31,174 bases of DNA from the IMG/VR virus record IMGVR_UViG_3300049596_000349, positions 1 to 31,174 of that record, one strand, 5' to 3'. How positions within the stretch are numbered: the first letter of the stretch is position 1; each line of letters starts with the position of its first letter. The position numbers and the translations under genes were made by a program. The notes beneath the pieces were generated by a model. The model was not told where the DNA came from. It was given only the letters and a program-made list of their open reading frames with translations, and searched no databases. Positions 20,921 to 29,313 of the stretch are shown here, in pieces. This DNA comes from a virus.

Positions 20921-22354
20921 ATGGCTGGTACATTATCAACGAGCCCAGGTGTACAAATTACACCTAGCTCAGTAAAGGCAACATTGCCTACAAACTACAT
21001 TACAAACTTTGATTTCTTAAGTCAGTATCTTCCTGATACATACGAGCAAGAATTCGAACGTTACGGTAATAGATCAATTGCATCTTTCTTACGTATGGTA
21101 GGTGCAGAACTTCCTTCTAACTCTGACATGATCAAGTGGGCAGAACAAGGTCGTTTACATACAAAATATACAGGTGTAACTTTTGGAGTTGAAGCAGCTG
21201 GTGTTCAAACATTTACATTGGCTGTTACTGTTCCAGCTACTGTTTGTAACTTCCGTGTAGGACAAACTGTTTTCCTTTCTTCAGAAAGCATCTCTTCAGA
21301 ATCACAAAAAGCTTTAATAACTGCTGTTGGAACAAGTTCATTTACGGTTGCTTATTATGAGAACTTATTAGCAGCTCCTTTTACCGCTGCTACTACAGTA
21401 ACTGTATTTGTTTATGGTTCTGAGTTTTCTAAGGGGACTGGTGGTATGTTAGGATCTAATGAAGCTCAAGATGAATTCTTTAGTAACAAGCCAATTATCA
21501 TTAAGGACAAGTACATTGTATCTGGTTCAGATATGGCACAAGTTGGATGGGTTGAAGTAACTACTGAAAATGGTGCTGCTGGATACTTATGGTACATTAA
21601 GTCAGAGCATGAGACTCGTCTTCGTTTTGAAGATTACTTAGAGATGGCTATGGTTGAGGGTGTTCCTGCTGCTGCATCATCTGCTGCTTTATCACAATTA
21701 TCTCCTGCTGGCTCATCTGCTCCTGGTTCAGGTGCTGGATCAACAGCTGCTGGTACAGAGGGTATGTTCAATGCTATTGAAACTCGTGGTAACGTTTGGT
21801 CTGGTGGTACCCCATCTTCATTGGGTGACTTTGATACAATTGTACAACGTCTTGACAAGCAAGGAGCTATCGCTGAAAATGCATTGTTCTTAAATCGTCA
21901 GTTCTCTTTTGATATTGATGACATGTTAGCTGCTCAAAACTCTTACGGAGCTGGTGGAACTTCTTACGGATTGTTCGACAACTCAGAAGAGATGGCACTT
22001 AACTTAGGTTTCTCTGGATTCCGAAGAGGTTATGAGTTTTACAAGACTGACTGGAAATACTTAAACGATGCTACCCTTCGAGGTGGTTTAGTTGGAGGTG
22101 TCGTAAATGGCGTATTGGTTCCAGCTGGAACAATGAGCGTATACGATCAAGTGTTAGGTAAAAATGCTCGTAGACCATTCTTACACGTTCGTTACCGTGC
22201 TTCAGAGACTGAAGACAGACGTTACAAGACTTGGATCACAGGTTCAGCAGGTGGTGCACAAACAAGTGACTTAGATGCAATGGAGGTTAACTTCTTGTCT
22301 GAAAGAGCTTTATGTACATTAGGTGCAAACAACTTCTTCATCTTTAAGGGATAA
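20921..22354 (+). CDS. Major capsid protein
   Basis: 477 aa, likely HK97-fold. N-terminus MAGTLSTSPGVQITPSSVKA then TLPTNYITNFDFLSQYLPDT. A long stretch 70-165 is beta-rich. A Gly/Ser/Ala-rich segment at about 247-285 looks like an exposed loop. The end GANNFFIFKG is buried-type. Codon use is shifted toward GCT, GGT, CGT and TTC, as expected for the most abundant virion protein. A single start is clear (A-rich leader, then ATGGCTGG). It follows the scaffold candidate by 22 nt and is closed by a terminator, the usual place for the capsid gene after terL and portal. Confidence 0.88.
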   Translation: MAGTLSTSPGVQITPSSVKATLPTNYITNFDFLSQYLPDTYEQEFERYGNRSIASFLRMVGAELPSNSDMIKWAEQGRLHTKYTGVTFGVEAAGVQTFTLAVTVPATVCNFRVGQTVFLSSESISSESQKALITAVGTSSFTVAYYENLLAAPFTAATTVTVFVYGSEFSKGTGGMLGSNEAQDEFFSNKPIIIKDKYIVSGSDMAQVGWVEVTTENGAAGYLWYIKSEHETRLRFEDYLEMAMVEGVPAAASSAALSQLSPAGSSAPGSGAGSTAAGTEGMFNAIETRGNVWSGGTPSSLGDFDTIVQRLDKQGAIAENALFLNRQFSFDIDDMLAAQNSYGAGGTSYGLFDNSEEMALNLGFSGFRRGYEFYKTDWKYLNDATLRGGLVGGVVNGVLVPAGTMSVYDQVLGKNARRPFLHVRYRASETEDRRYKTWITGSAGGAQTSDLDAMEVNFLSERALCTLGANNFFIFKG

Positions 22355-22367
22355 GAATAATTGATAT

Positions 22368-22400
22368 AGAGGGGGGCACAGTGTCTCCCTCTTTATTTTA
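22368..22400 (+). terminator. Terminator after major capsid gene
   Basis: Arms 22368-22379 (AGAGGGGGGCAC) and 22381-22392 (GTGTCTCCCTCT) pair over about ten base pairs with two G-U pairs, followed by TTATTTTAAATTTT. It is G-rich compared with surroundings. The next gene starts 23 nt after the tail with no TAnnTTTG box visible, so partial read-through is likely. Confidence 0.75.
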
Positions 22401-22423
22401 AATTTTAATTTAAATTATATAAA

Positions 22424-23188
22424 ATGGAAAAGATCAAAAGAGTAAAATTAGAACCTAAGGATAGGATCTATCTATTAAAAGGAGGAGCATCTCCACTAAG
22501 CTATTATATAGCATCAAAAGACACACCAAGAAAGAGGTTGCTTTACTATAACGAAGAGACAAACTCTAATCACGCACTTAGGTATGCTAGAAATTCTAAT
22601 TCACCATTTCAAGAAGAACAAGACGCAAATGTTATTTTGGAGCCTATTGTTTTTGAGGATGGGGTATTAAGTGTTCCAAAAAACAATCCTGTTCTGCAAG
22701 AGTTTTTACATTATCATCCAGGAAATGGTGGTGATTTTTATGAGTTCGACAATGAAAAGGATGCTCAGGAAGACATGATGATGTTGTATGACCAACTTGA
22801 TGCACAGTTAGCAGCAAGAGACTTAGATGTTTCTACACTTGAGTCAGTAGCAAGATTGTTGATGGGATCAAATGTAGAATCAATGAAGACCTCTGAATTA
22901 AAGAGAGACGTTATGATGTTTGCAAAACGATACCCTCAAGACTTTATGGAGGCTATTAATGACCCAGCACTAAGAGTAACAAATATAGCTGCTAGAGCTA
23001 TGTCTGATGGATACTTATCTTATCGAAACAATAAGAAAGAGATCTTTTATAACCTTAAGGACAATAAGAAAAAATTAATGACAATTCCATTTGGAGAGGA
23101 TCCATTGTATGTACTGTCTTCTTATCTACAGTCTGACGAGGGATTAGATCTATACAAATACCTTGACGATAAGTTCTCAGAAAATTAG
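22424..23188 (+). CDS. Conserved-type virion-associated protein (254 aa)
   Basis: 254 aa. Residues 1-90 look beta-rich (RVKLEPKDRIYLLKGGASPL, SYYIASKDTPRKRLLYYNEE, NVILEPIVFEDGVLSVPKNN), followed by helices at 115-190 with an acidic coiled part (EKDAQEDMMMLYDQLDAQLA). The first module, a short strand repeat ending FLHYHPGNGG, is one I have seen described only as hypothetical next to capsid genes of Bacteroidota phages. It may be a head-completion, minor capsid or decoration protein. No enzyme motif. The start is fixed by an A/T-rich leader after the terminator. Confidence 0.7.
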   Translation: MEKIKRVKLEPKDRIYLLKGGASPLSYYIASKDTPRKRLLYYNEETNSNHALRYARNSNSPFQEEQDANVILEPIVFEDGVLSVPKNNPVLQEFLHYHPGNGGDFYEFDNEKDAQEDMMMLYDQLDAQLAARDLDVSTLESVARLLMGSNVESMKTSELKRDVMMFAKRYPQDFMEAINDPALRVTNIAARAMSDGYLSYRNNKKEIFYNLKDNKKKLMTIPFGEDPLYVLSSYLQSDEGLDLYKYLDDKFSEN

Positions 23189-23196
23189 TATATTTG
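23163..23196 (+). promoter_or_regulatory. Promoter before 94-aa virion gene
   Basis: TTG (23163-23165), 23-nt spacer, TATATTTG (23189-23196), directly after the previous stop. Leader of 32 nt to the ATG at 23229. The gene it serves is flanked by this promoter and a terminator, so it can be expressed at high level alone. Confidence 0.55.
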
Positions 23197-23228
23197 TACT
23201 TTATAAACCCATTTAAACTTTTTAAACA

Positions 23229-23513
23229 ATGGAAAAATTTTTAAGATTCCCTATTTCTGGTAGCACATACATCTTAGTATCTGCAACAAACATTGCATTA
23301 ATCAGCCAACTTACTGGTACTACTACTGCAATTTATTACAAGTCTGGTGGTTCTGCTACTGATGTTGTAACAATTACTCACGCATCTTTAAGTAATGATG
23401 GATTTCGTGACTTCGTTCAGAATCAAGTAATCAATGCGTTACAAACGCCTTGGACTGCTGTTTCTTTTGATGTTACTCCTCCTGTAGCTGTATCAGGTAT
23501 TGCTATAGCTTAA
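23229..23513 (+). CDS. Small virion-type protein (94 aa), monocistronic
   Basis: 94 aa: MEKFLRFPISGSTYILVSAT, NIALISQLTGTTTAIYYKSG, then THASLSNDGFRDFVQNQVIN and a hydrophobic-polar end VAVSGIAIA. The pattern (short strands, then one helix FRDFVQNQVINAL) is one I have met as a small virion protein in Bacteroidota phages. Its codons are biased to GTA/ACT/GCT/TCT like the capsid gene. The isolated unit of promoter, gene and terminator implies high copy number, e.g. a decoration or minor head protein. Function not determined. Confidence 0.7.
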   Translation: MEKFLRFPISGSTYILVSATNIALISQLTGTTTAIYYKSGGSATDVVTITHASLSNDGFRDFVQNQVINALQTPWTAVSFDVTPPVAVSGIAIA

Positions 23514-23538
23514 TTTTAAGGTAATTTAAAAATGAAAG

Positions 23539-23564
23539 GGCACTTAGTTTAAGTGCCTTTTTTT
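23539..23564 (+). terminator. Strong rho-independent terminator
   Basis: Perfect 8-bp stem GGCACTTA/TAAGTGCC (23539-23546, 23550-23557) with GTT loop and a T7 tail. The next promoter box begins 4 nt after the tail. Confidence 0.92.
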
Positions 23565-23567
23565 ATT

Positions 23568-23575
23568 TATCTTTG
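23568..23575 (+). promoter_or_regulatory. -7 box TATCTTTG of tail operon
   Basis: Exact box followed by GTAAAAAGC, ATG 14 nt downstream at 23590. The -33 region would lie in the preceding terminator. Likely start of the operon through the 1358-aa gene and the following adhesin. Confidence 0.5.
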
Positions 23576-23589
23576 TAAAAAGCATCCCA

Positions 23590-24318
23590 ATGATAGATGA
23601 CGTTAGACGTACCGTACTAAACATAGTAAACAAAGATAATAGAGGTTACATAACTCCTGATGAATTTAATACATTTGCTAGGATGGCTCAAAATGAAATA
23701 TTTGAGCAGTACATGTACTCGTATACAAATGAGATAGTTAAGCAAAATAATCGACTGAATGGCGAGGGGTATTCAAATATCCCACAAAAGATATCAGAGA
23801 TGATTGACAGGTTTTCGGTGTATACCCCACTTACATATGATGCAGCTCCTGCAAAGTTTAATACGCCTACTGACTATTACTACATAGAGAAGATAGTGTA
23901 CAACAATGTTACCGAAGTAGAAAGGGTTGAGCATAGCAAGATTTTCAATCTACTGGCATCAAACTTGACTGCTCCAACGGTGAACTATCCAGTTTATATA
24001 TTGTCAACTGGAACATCGAGTGTCTTGAATCCACAGCTGTTGTCTGAGGACATAAAAATTTATCCTTTATCTATTACCAATAACGTACTCATAAGGTACA
24101 TAAGATACCCACACATCCCACTTTGGTCATTTATATCTACTCCAAATGGTGAGGCTTTATTTGATTCAGCAAGCTCTGTTGATTTTGAGTTACCAGACAG
24201 CGACTTTGTTAATTTAGTTGTAAAGATACTACAGTATGCAGGTATTTCGATAAGAGAACAAGAGGTGGCAGCGGCAGCAAAATCAGAAGAGATACAGGAC
24301 GCTCAACAAAAACAATAA
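23590..24318 (+). CDS. Putative head-tail connector protein (242 aa)
   Basis: 242 aa. N-terminal helical part (MIDDVRRTVLNIVNKDNRGY, ITPDEFNTFARMAQNEIFEQ) followed by a beta-rich middle (DYYYIEKIVYNNVTEVERVE; SEDIKIYPLSITNNVLIRYI) and a C-terminal helical tail (DFVNLVVKILQYAGISIREQ, EVAAAAKSEEIQDAQQ). The layout 'helical N-terminus with EFNxFARxAQNEIFE, beta domain, helical C-terminus' is that of phage connector or tail-tube adaptor proteins encoded before the large tail protein. I do not identify a precise family. Start ATG 14 nt after the promoter box; the next gene follows after 3 nt. Confidence 0.6.
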   Translation: MIDDVRRTVLNIVNKDNRGYITPDEFNTFARMAQNEIFEQYMYSYTNEIVKQNNRLNGEGYSNIPQKISEMIDRFSVYTPLTYDAAPAKFNTPTDYYYIEKIVYNNVTEVERVEHSKIFNLLASNLTAPTVNYPVYILSTGTSSVLNPQLLSEDIKIYPLSITNNVLIRYIRYPHIPLWSFISTPNGEALFDSASSVDFELPDSDFVNLVVKILQYAGISIREQEVAAAAKSEEIQDAQQKQ

Positions 24319-24321
24319 GAT

Positions 24322-25230
24322 ATGTCATATATAACTAATTATCAGTACTACACAAATAATGGGACTATCCCACAAGATACCAACTGGGGGTCTTATCAGT
24401 ACGTAAGTCTATTTGACATTGTTAACAACTTTATGCTTATGTATGTAGGCAACGACAAGCTGGTAAACAATGTTGATAGGTACACGCTATTGTTTCATGC
24501 AAAGAGAGCTGTGCAGGAGTTAAACTATGACGCACTTAGAAATATTAAGGTTCTAGAGATAGAGATGGGAGACGATCTAAAGTTGATCCTTCCTCCAGAC
24601 TACGTGAACTATGTTAGAATATCAATGCTTCGTAATGGGCTACTTATCCCATTGGTTGAGAATAGGACGGTAATGTCAGCAACGGCTTACCTACAAGACA
24701 ATGACCTAGAGGTTGTGTTTGATTCAAACGGTCAGGTTGTGATCGCTGACTCAAAGCTAGACATACTAAGACAAAATAAGGAGCTATACACTGGCCCAGG
24801 TGCGTATAACGGATCTATGGGATGGTGCTGTAATGGTGACTGGTTCTTTGGGTATAGACTAGGGCAGCGGTACGGAATGAATCCTGAAGACTCTAACATT
24901 AATCCTAAGTTTTCAATCAACAAATCATCAGGGATAATTGATTTTTCTAGTGGTGTTGAGAATTCATTCATCATACTTGAGTACGTGTCAGACGGAATGG
25001 AGAATGGTGACGAGACAAAAATCACAATAAATAAATTAGCAGAAGAGTATCTATATTCTTACCTAAAGTGGGCTGTGCTTAATAATAAAATTGGTGTTCA
25101 AGAGTACGCCATTGCTAGAGTTAAGAAAGAGAAGACAGCGACCCTTAGAAATACTAAAATACGACTAAGTAACATGCACCCATCAAGGCTATTAATGAGC
25201 TTGAGAGGTAAAGATAAATGGATTAAATAA
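24322..25230 (+). CDS. Putative tail-tube/connector protein (302 aa)
   Basis: 302 aa. N-terminal helix-rich segment (DIVNNFMLMYVGNDKLVNNV, RYTLLFHAKRAVQELNYDAL), then a beta domain (LEIEMGDDLKLILPPDYVNY, IPLVENRTVMSATAYL), a Gly/Tyr/Trp segment (WCCNGDWFFGYRLGQRYGMN, residues about 168-187), and a C-terminal helix bundle with a basic RLLMSLRGKDKWIK end. The pattern YVxYVRISxLRNGLLIPLxEN resembles a ring/tail-tube protein found before the stabilization-type protein in crAss-like and related phages. Structural role from context, no enzyme motif. It lies between two tail genes with gaps of 2-3 nt. Confidence 0.65.
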   Translation: MSYITNYQYYTNNGTIPQDTNWGSYQYVSLFDIVNNFMLMYVGNDKLVNNVDRYTLLFHAKRAVQELNYDALRNIKVLEIEMGDDLKLILPPDYVNYVRISMLRNGLLIPLVENRTVMSATAYLQDNDLEVVFDSNGQVVIADSKLDILRQNKELYTGPGAYNGSMGWCCNGDWFFGYRLGQRYGMNPEDSNINPKFSINKSSGIIDFSSGVENSFIILEYVSDGMENGDETKITINKLAEEYLYSYLKWAVLNNKIGVQEYAIARVKKEKTATLRNTKIRLSNMHPSRLLMSLRGKDKWIK

Positions 25231-25232
25231 TT

Positions 25233-28200
25233 ATGCCTGACTTACAAAGAACATTCCTTGCTGGAAAGATGAACAAAGATATTGACGAAAGGCTACTGCC
25301 TGACGGACAATATCGACATGGGCTAAATATTACCATAGACACATCTTCTGGATCTAATATAGGCGCACTTCAGAACGGATTGGGTGCGACAAAAGTATAC
25401 CCTATTACACAGGTAGTAAATAGCTTTGTCGGACAAGAAAGTACAACTAAAACTATAGGTGCGGTTGCGTATGAGGCTAAAAACCTTATATATTGGTTTG
25501 TTACATGTTCCACATCAAGTGCTATAATAGAGTACAACCAAGATAGCGGTGTATCGTCAAGAGTACTTGAGTGTACTGTATCTGGTGGTAACTATCTAAA
25601 TTTTGACTCAAAAAGGATAATAACAGGTGTGAATTACTTAGAGGGAGAGGACGGTGACTCGTACTTATTCTGGACTGACAACTATAACCCACCTAGAAGA
25701 ATTAACATATCAAGGTGCAAGTCTTATGGTCAAAATGACCCAAGAATTCCATTAGACATAAATGTTATTCTTAACCCTCCAATGAACGCTCCGTACATAT
25801 TCTTAAGTAATGACAGTGCAATCCAAACAAATAATCTAGAGGAGAAGTTTTTATATTTTGCGTATAGATATAAGTACATAGATAACGAGTACAGCTCAAT
25901 ATCTCCGTTCTCTTCAGTTGCATTTGTTCCAGGACAGCTTAACATAGACTTTGAAACTGGTGACAATAAGGGAATGGTCAATACTATAAACAAAGCTGAT
26001 ATTACATTCGAGACAGGAAATCAATTTGTAACAGAGATACAGCTACTTGTTAGAGACACACGTAGCTTAAATGTAATGATCATTGAGAACCTGAACAAGG
26101 CAAACATGTCAATACAAAGTAATACTACGTTTAGCTTTACATTTAGAAATAACAAGATATATGCCCCAATATCTGCAGATCAGATAACAAGACTATTTGA
26201 CAATGTACCGTTAAGAGCTCAGGCACAAGACATGATAGGGAACAGGTTGCTATATGGTAACTACCTACAATTTAGAAACATTGCAGACTGCAATGACGTT
26301 GGCATAAACATGAATTTTACTGTTAACTATGCATCATCTGCTGTTGTAAACACTTTATATCCAAAGCCAACATTTAGAAGTGACAGGGACTACGAGATAG
26401 GTATTATGTATGGTGATGAATATGGACGTATGACAACGGCACTCACGTCTACCGAGAGTAATACTTCAAACAGTAGTAGCAACGCTGTATATATTCCACC
26501 AACAAATTCAGATACAGCAAATAGTCTAATTGTTGAAATAAAAAATTCTCCTCCTTGCTGGGCTACAAACTATAGACTTGTAATAAAACAGGCTAAACAG
26601 ACATACTACAATATATTTCCAAGGTTATTTTATGCAAGTGGGTCATTTAGATACTTTTTGATTAACGAGTCAGATAGAGACAAATTTAAGGTTGGTGGAT
26701 ATTTAATATTTAAAACAGCTACTGGAGGTGCTACTCACGTAAATAAACAGTTTAAGATACTAGAGCTAGAACAAAAGGCGGCAGCGTTTATACCTAATGC
26801 TATCGAGGGTTTATATTTTAAGATTAAAATTGACTCAGGAGACGTATTTTTAATTGCTCCTACGGCACAAACTTGTGGTGGTACAGCTCTAGGAACTAAT
26901 AATCCAAATTCTAGTCCACTAGCTTTGGGGTACACTGTTCCTGTACTTGTAAATAGTTCTAATGCTGCTGGAACTGGTGGATATATGAATATGCAAGTTA
27001 GATATACAACATCTCCTATATTTTATGGTAGTAGTACATCAAATGCAGGGGCAATGATTACTAGCTTTCAAGATCCAGGTATTCAAGCCATTGCTGGATC
27101 TAATGGCATAGGAGTTTCAAATCTTTTTTATGGGGGTATAGATTTAAGATATACAATACAGATAAGACCTGGAAATAAGTACAGATATACTTCTGATGTT
27201 GCTGGTCTTATAGGGTGGTCAGCAGATATTCCAATAACTATAAATACATTACACTACATAAATTTACCTCCAGGGCAAACTGGTTCGGCTATTAACTTAC
27301 CAAACTTAGCATTTGTTGTTAAATGGACTTCTACATCTGTATCTCTAGGAGATAAATTTATTGTTAATTGTAGATCTGTAAACGGGAATAATTATTTTAA
27401 TAGTTCAAATGGTAATAATGGAGGATTATTAGAAACACACTACAAAAAAACAGGTGGTTTTGCAATAGTTAACTGTAACTGTAATGGACCAGTGTATGCA
27501 GGTGCCTTAATATCAATTACAATAAAAAGAGATAAATATAATCCAAATGCATATACAACGCTACAAACATTTCCTGCCTCTCAACAGAACTATAATAATA
27601 TAGAGGAGTGGTTTATAGAGTCAGGGGCGTATCTGTTGTTTAAAGAAAATGATAATGGTGGATCTGATATTGGTAGTCGTGGTGTATGGTTTAGAAATAC
27701 AACTGGTGCTGCACAGACACAAGTATATCCCCCATACCCATCAATAGCAAATATTCAGCTATATAATTCAACTGCTGGAAATCAAGAAGCAACTAATTTT
27801 ACATACAATAGATGGGATGGAACTAATGTGAAAATGTTTCTAAAGGGATATGGGAAAAGAGATGGAAATAATAAGCAAAACGTAATTGAAACCTATTTTA
27901 CAATAACACAAACACCTCCATCTAATTTTATTGTGTGCGAAACTGTTCCATCCGAGAATGATGTAGATATATTTCACGAACTAACCAAGACGTATCCAAT
28001 TATAAATAATAAGCATATATCAAGGTGGCAGTATAATACAAAACAAAATGCTGTAGGATTTACTAGGTTAACACAAACAGCTAAAACTCAACCACATTAT
28101 TTTACTGTTGGAGAAAAGGTATATGTAAATTCAGTTGGAATAACACCAACAACATCATACACAATCACTGCTGTACCTAGCAGATACGCTATAGTTATAG

Positions 28201-29309
28201 ACCTTCCGTTCCCTGGTGGACCAACAGTTCCTGGAGGCGTGGCATACACTATTGGTGAGAAAGATCAAACGTCTGTAACAACTGGCGCAACAATACAACT
28301 AAATCATCCAGACTCTGTAAACAGTGACTACAATGCCTTTTGTTTTGGGAATGGCCTAGAGTCATACAGGATTAAGGACGATTTTGCAAATGCAACCATG
28401 GGTTATAGCCCAAGAGTTACAACAATAATAGAAGACTACTCTGAGCAAAATCAATTTGCATCGTTAACCTATAGCGGAATATTTAGGGGTGACTCATCTG
28501 TAAATAGACTAAATGAGTTCAACCTATCACTTGCAAATTTTATGAATTTAGATAAGCAGTACGGGCCCGTAAGAAAGCTGCATGCTAGAGACTCAGATCT
28601 ATTGGTTTTACATCAAGACAAGGTCACATCTGTACTGTATGGTAAGAACTTACTAGTTGATGCTTTAGGCGGAGGACAGGTAGCATCTATACCAGAAGTA
28701 CTTGGTAATCAGATAGCATATCCAGGGGAGTACGGTATAAGTAATAACCCTGAGAGCTTTGCTTATAATGGAGGCGAAATTTACTTTACAGACGAAAAAA
28801 GAGGTGTTGTACTAAAGTTAACTGGGAATCAAATAGCTAACATATCATCAGATGGTATGACAGACTACTTTAGAGACTTAATGATCGACACAACGAATAA
28901 GCAAAAAATAGGGGGATATGACCCATACAACAGGGCGTATGTAATTTCTTCTAACCAAACATCAACAATACCCTGTCAGTTGGTATTGTTTCCAACTCAG
29001 AAATCAGTATCAGCCGCTACGGGTGGTATATCCATGTTTTTATTTGCTATAAATACGCCTCAGTCTACGTGGAATTTACAGGTGATAGATGATGGATTTG
29101 GGGTAAATTGGGTATCATATTATGTTCCACCAGGAGGATATGACCAGTTAGTATATGGAAATATTGCAAGTAACAACACGGGGATAGTAAGAACAGTTAC
29201 ATTCAGAGTATATTATTGTGGACTCTTATTTAAGCAGTTTATATTAACACAGGGGATAGGTACTCTTACTGGAATAACAAACATTGTACTAACAAATCCA
29301 ACATCTTAA
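25233..29309 (+). CDS. Large 'stabilization'-type tail protein with BACON-like end
   Basis: 1358 aa. Residues 8-55 (FLAGKMNKDIDERLLPDGQY … SGSNIGALQNGLG) match the start of the large 'stabilization'/tail-hub type protein of crAss-like and other phages (NKDxDERLxPxGxYRxxLN … SxxGxQNxLG), by recollection. The middle is long and beta-rich. Residues 1258-1341 (SVSAATGG … STWNLQVIDD … NTGIVRTVTFRVYY … FILTQG) follow the BACON-domain pattern, with Gly-Gly, a central Trp, an N-G-x-x-R-T-type turn and a final Q-G. BACON domains are thought to bind carbohydrate or mucin. It probably assembles at the tail shaft or hub with an exposed adhesive end. Third gene of the 23568 operon. Confidence 0.75.
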   Translation: MPDLQRTFLAGKMNKDIDERLLPDGQYRHGLNITIDTSSGSNIGALQNGLGATKVYPITQVVNSFVGQESTTKTIGAVAYEAKNLIYWFVTCSTSSAIIEYNQDSGVSSRVLECTVSGGNYLNFDSKRIITGVNYLEGEDGDSYLFWTDNYNPPRRINISRCKSYGQNDPRIPLDINVILNPPMNAPYIFLSNDSAIQTNNLEEKFLYFAYRYKYIDNEYSSISPFSSVAFVPGQLNIDFETGDNKGMVNTINKADITFETGNQFVTEIQLLVRDTRSLNVMIIENLNKANMSIQSNTTFSFTFRNNKIYAPISADQITRLFDNVPLRAQAQDMIGNRLLYGNYLQFRNIADCNDVGINMNFTVNYASSAVVNTLYPKPTFRSDRDYEIGIMYGDEYGRMTTALTSTESNTSNSSSNAVYIPPTNSDTANSLIVEIKNSPPCWATNYRLVIKQAKQTYYNIFPRLFYASGSFRYFLINESDRDKFKVGGYLIFKTATGGATHVNKQFKILELEQKAAAFIPNAIEGLYFKIKIDSGDVFLIAPTAQTCGGTALGTNNPNSSPLALGYTVPVLVNSSNAAGTGGYMNMQVRYTTSPIFYGSSTSNAGAMITSFQDPGIQAIAGSNGIGVSNLFYGGIDLRYTIQIRPGNKYRYTSDVAGLIGWSADIPITINTLHYINLPPGQTGSAINLPNLAFVVKWTSTSVSLGDKFIVNCRSVNGNNYFNSSNGNNGGLLETHYKKTGGFAIVNCNCNGPVYAGALISITIKRDKYNPNAYTTLQTFPASQQNYNNIEEWFIESGAYLLFKENDNGGSDIGSRGVWFRNTTGAAQTQVYPPYPSIANIQLYNSTAGNQEATNFTYNRWDGTNVKMFLKGYGKRDGNNKQNVIETYFTITQTPPSNFIVCETVPSENDVDIFHELTKTYPIINNKHISRWQYNTKQNAVGFTRLTQTAKTQPHYFTVGEKVYVNSVGITPTTSYTITAVPSRYAIVIDLPFPGGPTVPGGVAYTIGEKDQTSVTTGATIQLNHPDSVNSDYNAFCFGNGLESYRIKDDFANATMGYSPRVTTIIEDYSEQNQFASLTYSGIFRGDSSVNRLNEFNLSLANFMNLDKQYGPVRKLHARDSDLLVLHQDKVTSVLYGKNLLVDALGGGQVASIPEVLGNQIAYPGEYGISNNPESFAYNGGEIYFTDEKRGVVLKLTGNQIANISSDGMTDYFRDLMIDTTNKQKIGGYDPYNRAYVISSNQTSTIPCQLVLFPTQKSVSAATGGISMFLFAINTPQSTWNLQVIDDGFGVNWVSYYVPPGGYDQLVYGNIASNNTGIVRTVTFRVYYCGLLFKQFILTQGIGTLTGITNIVLTNPTS

Positions 29310-29313
29310 TAAA

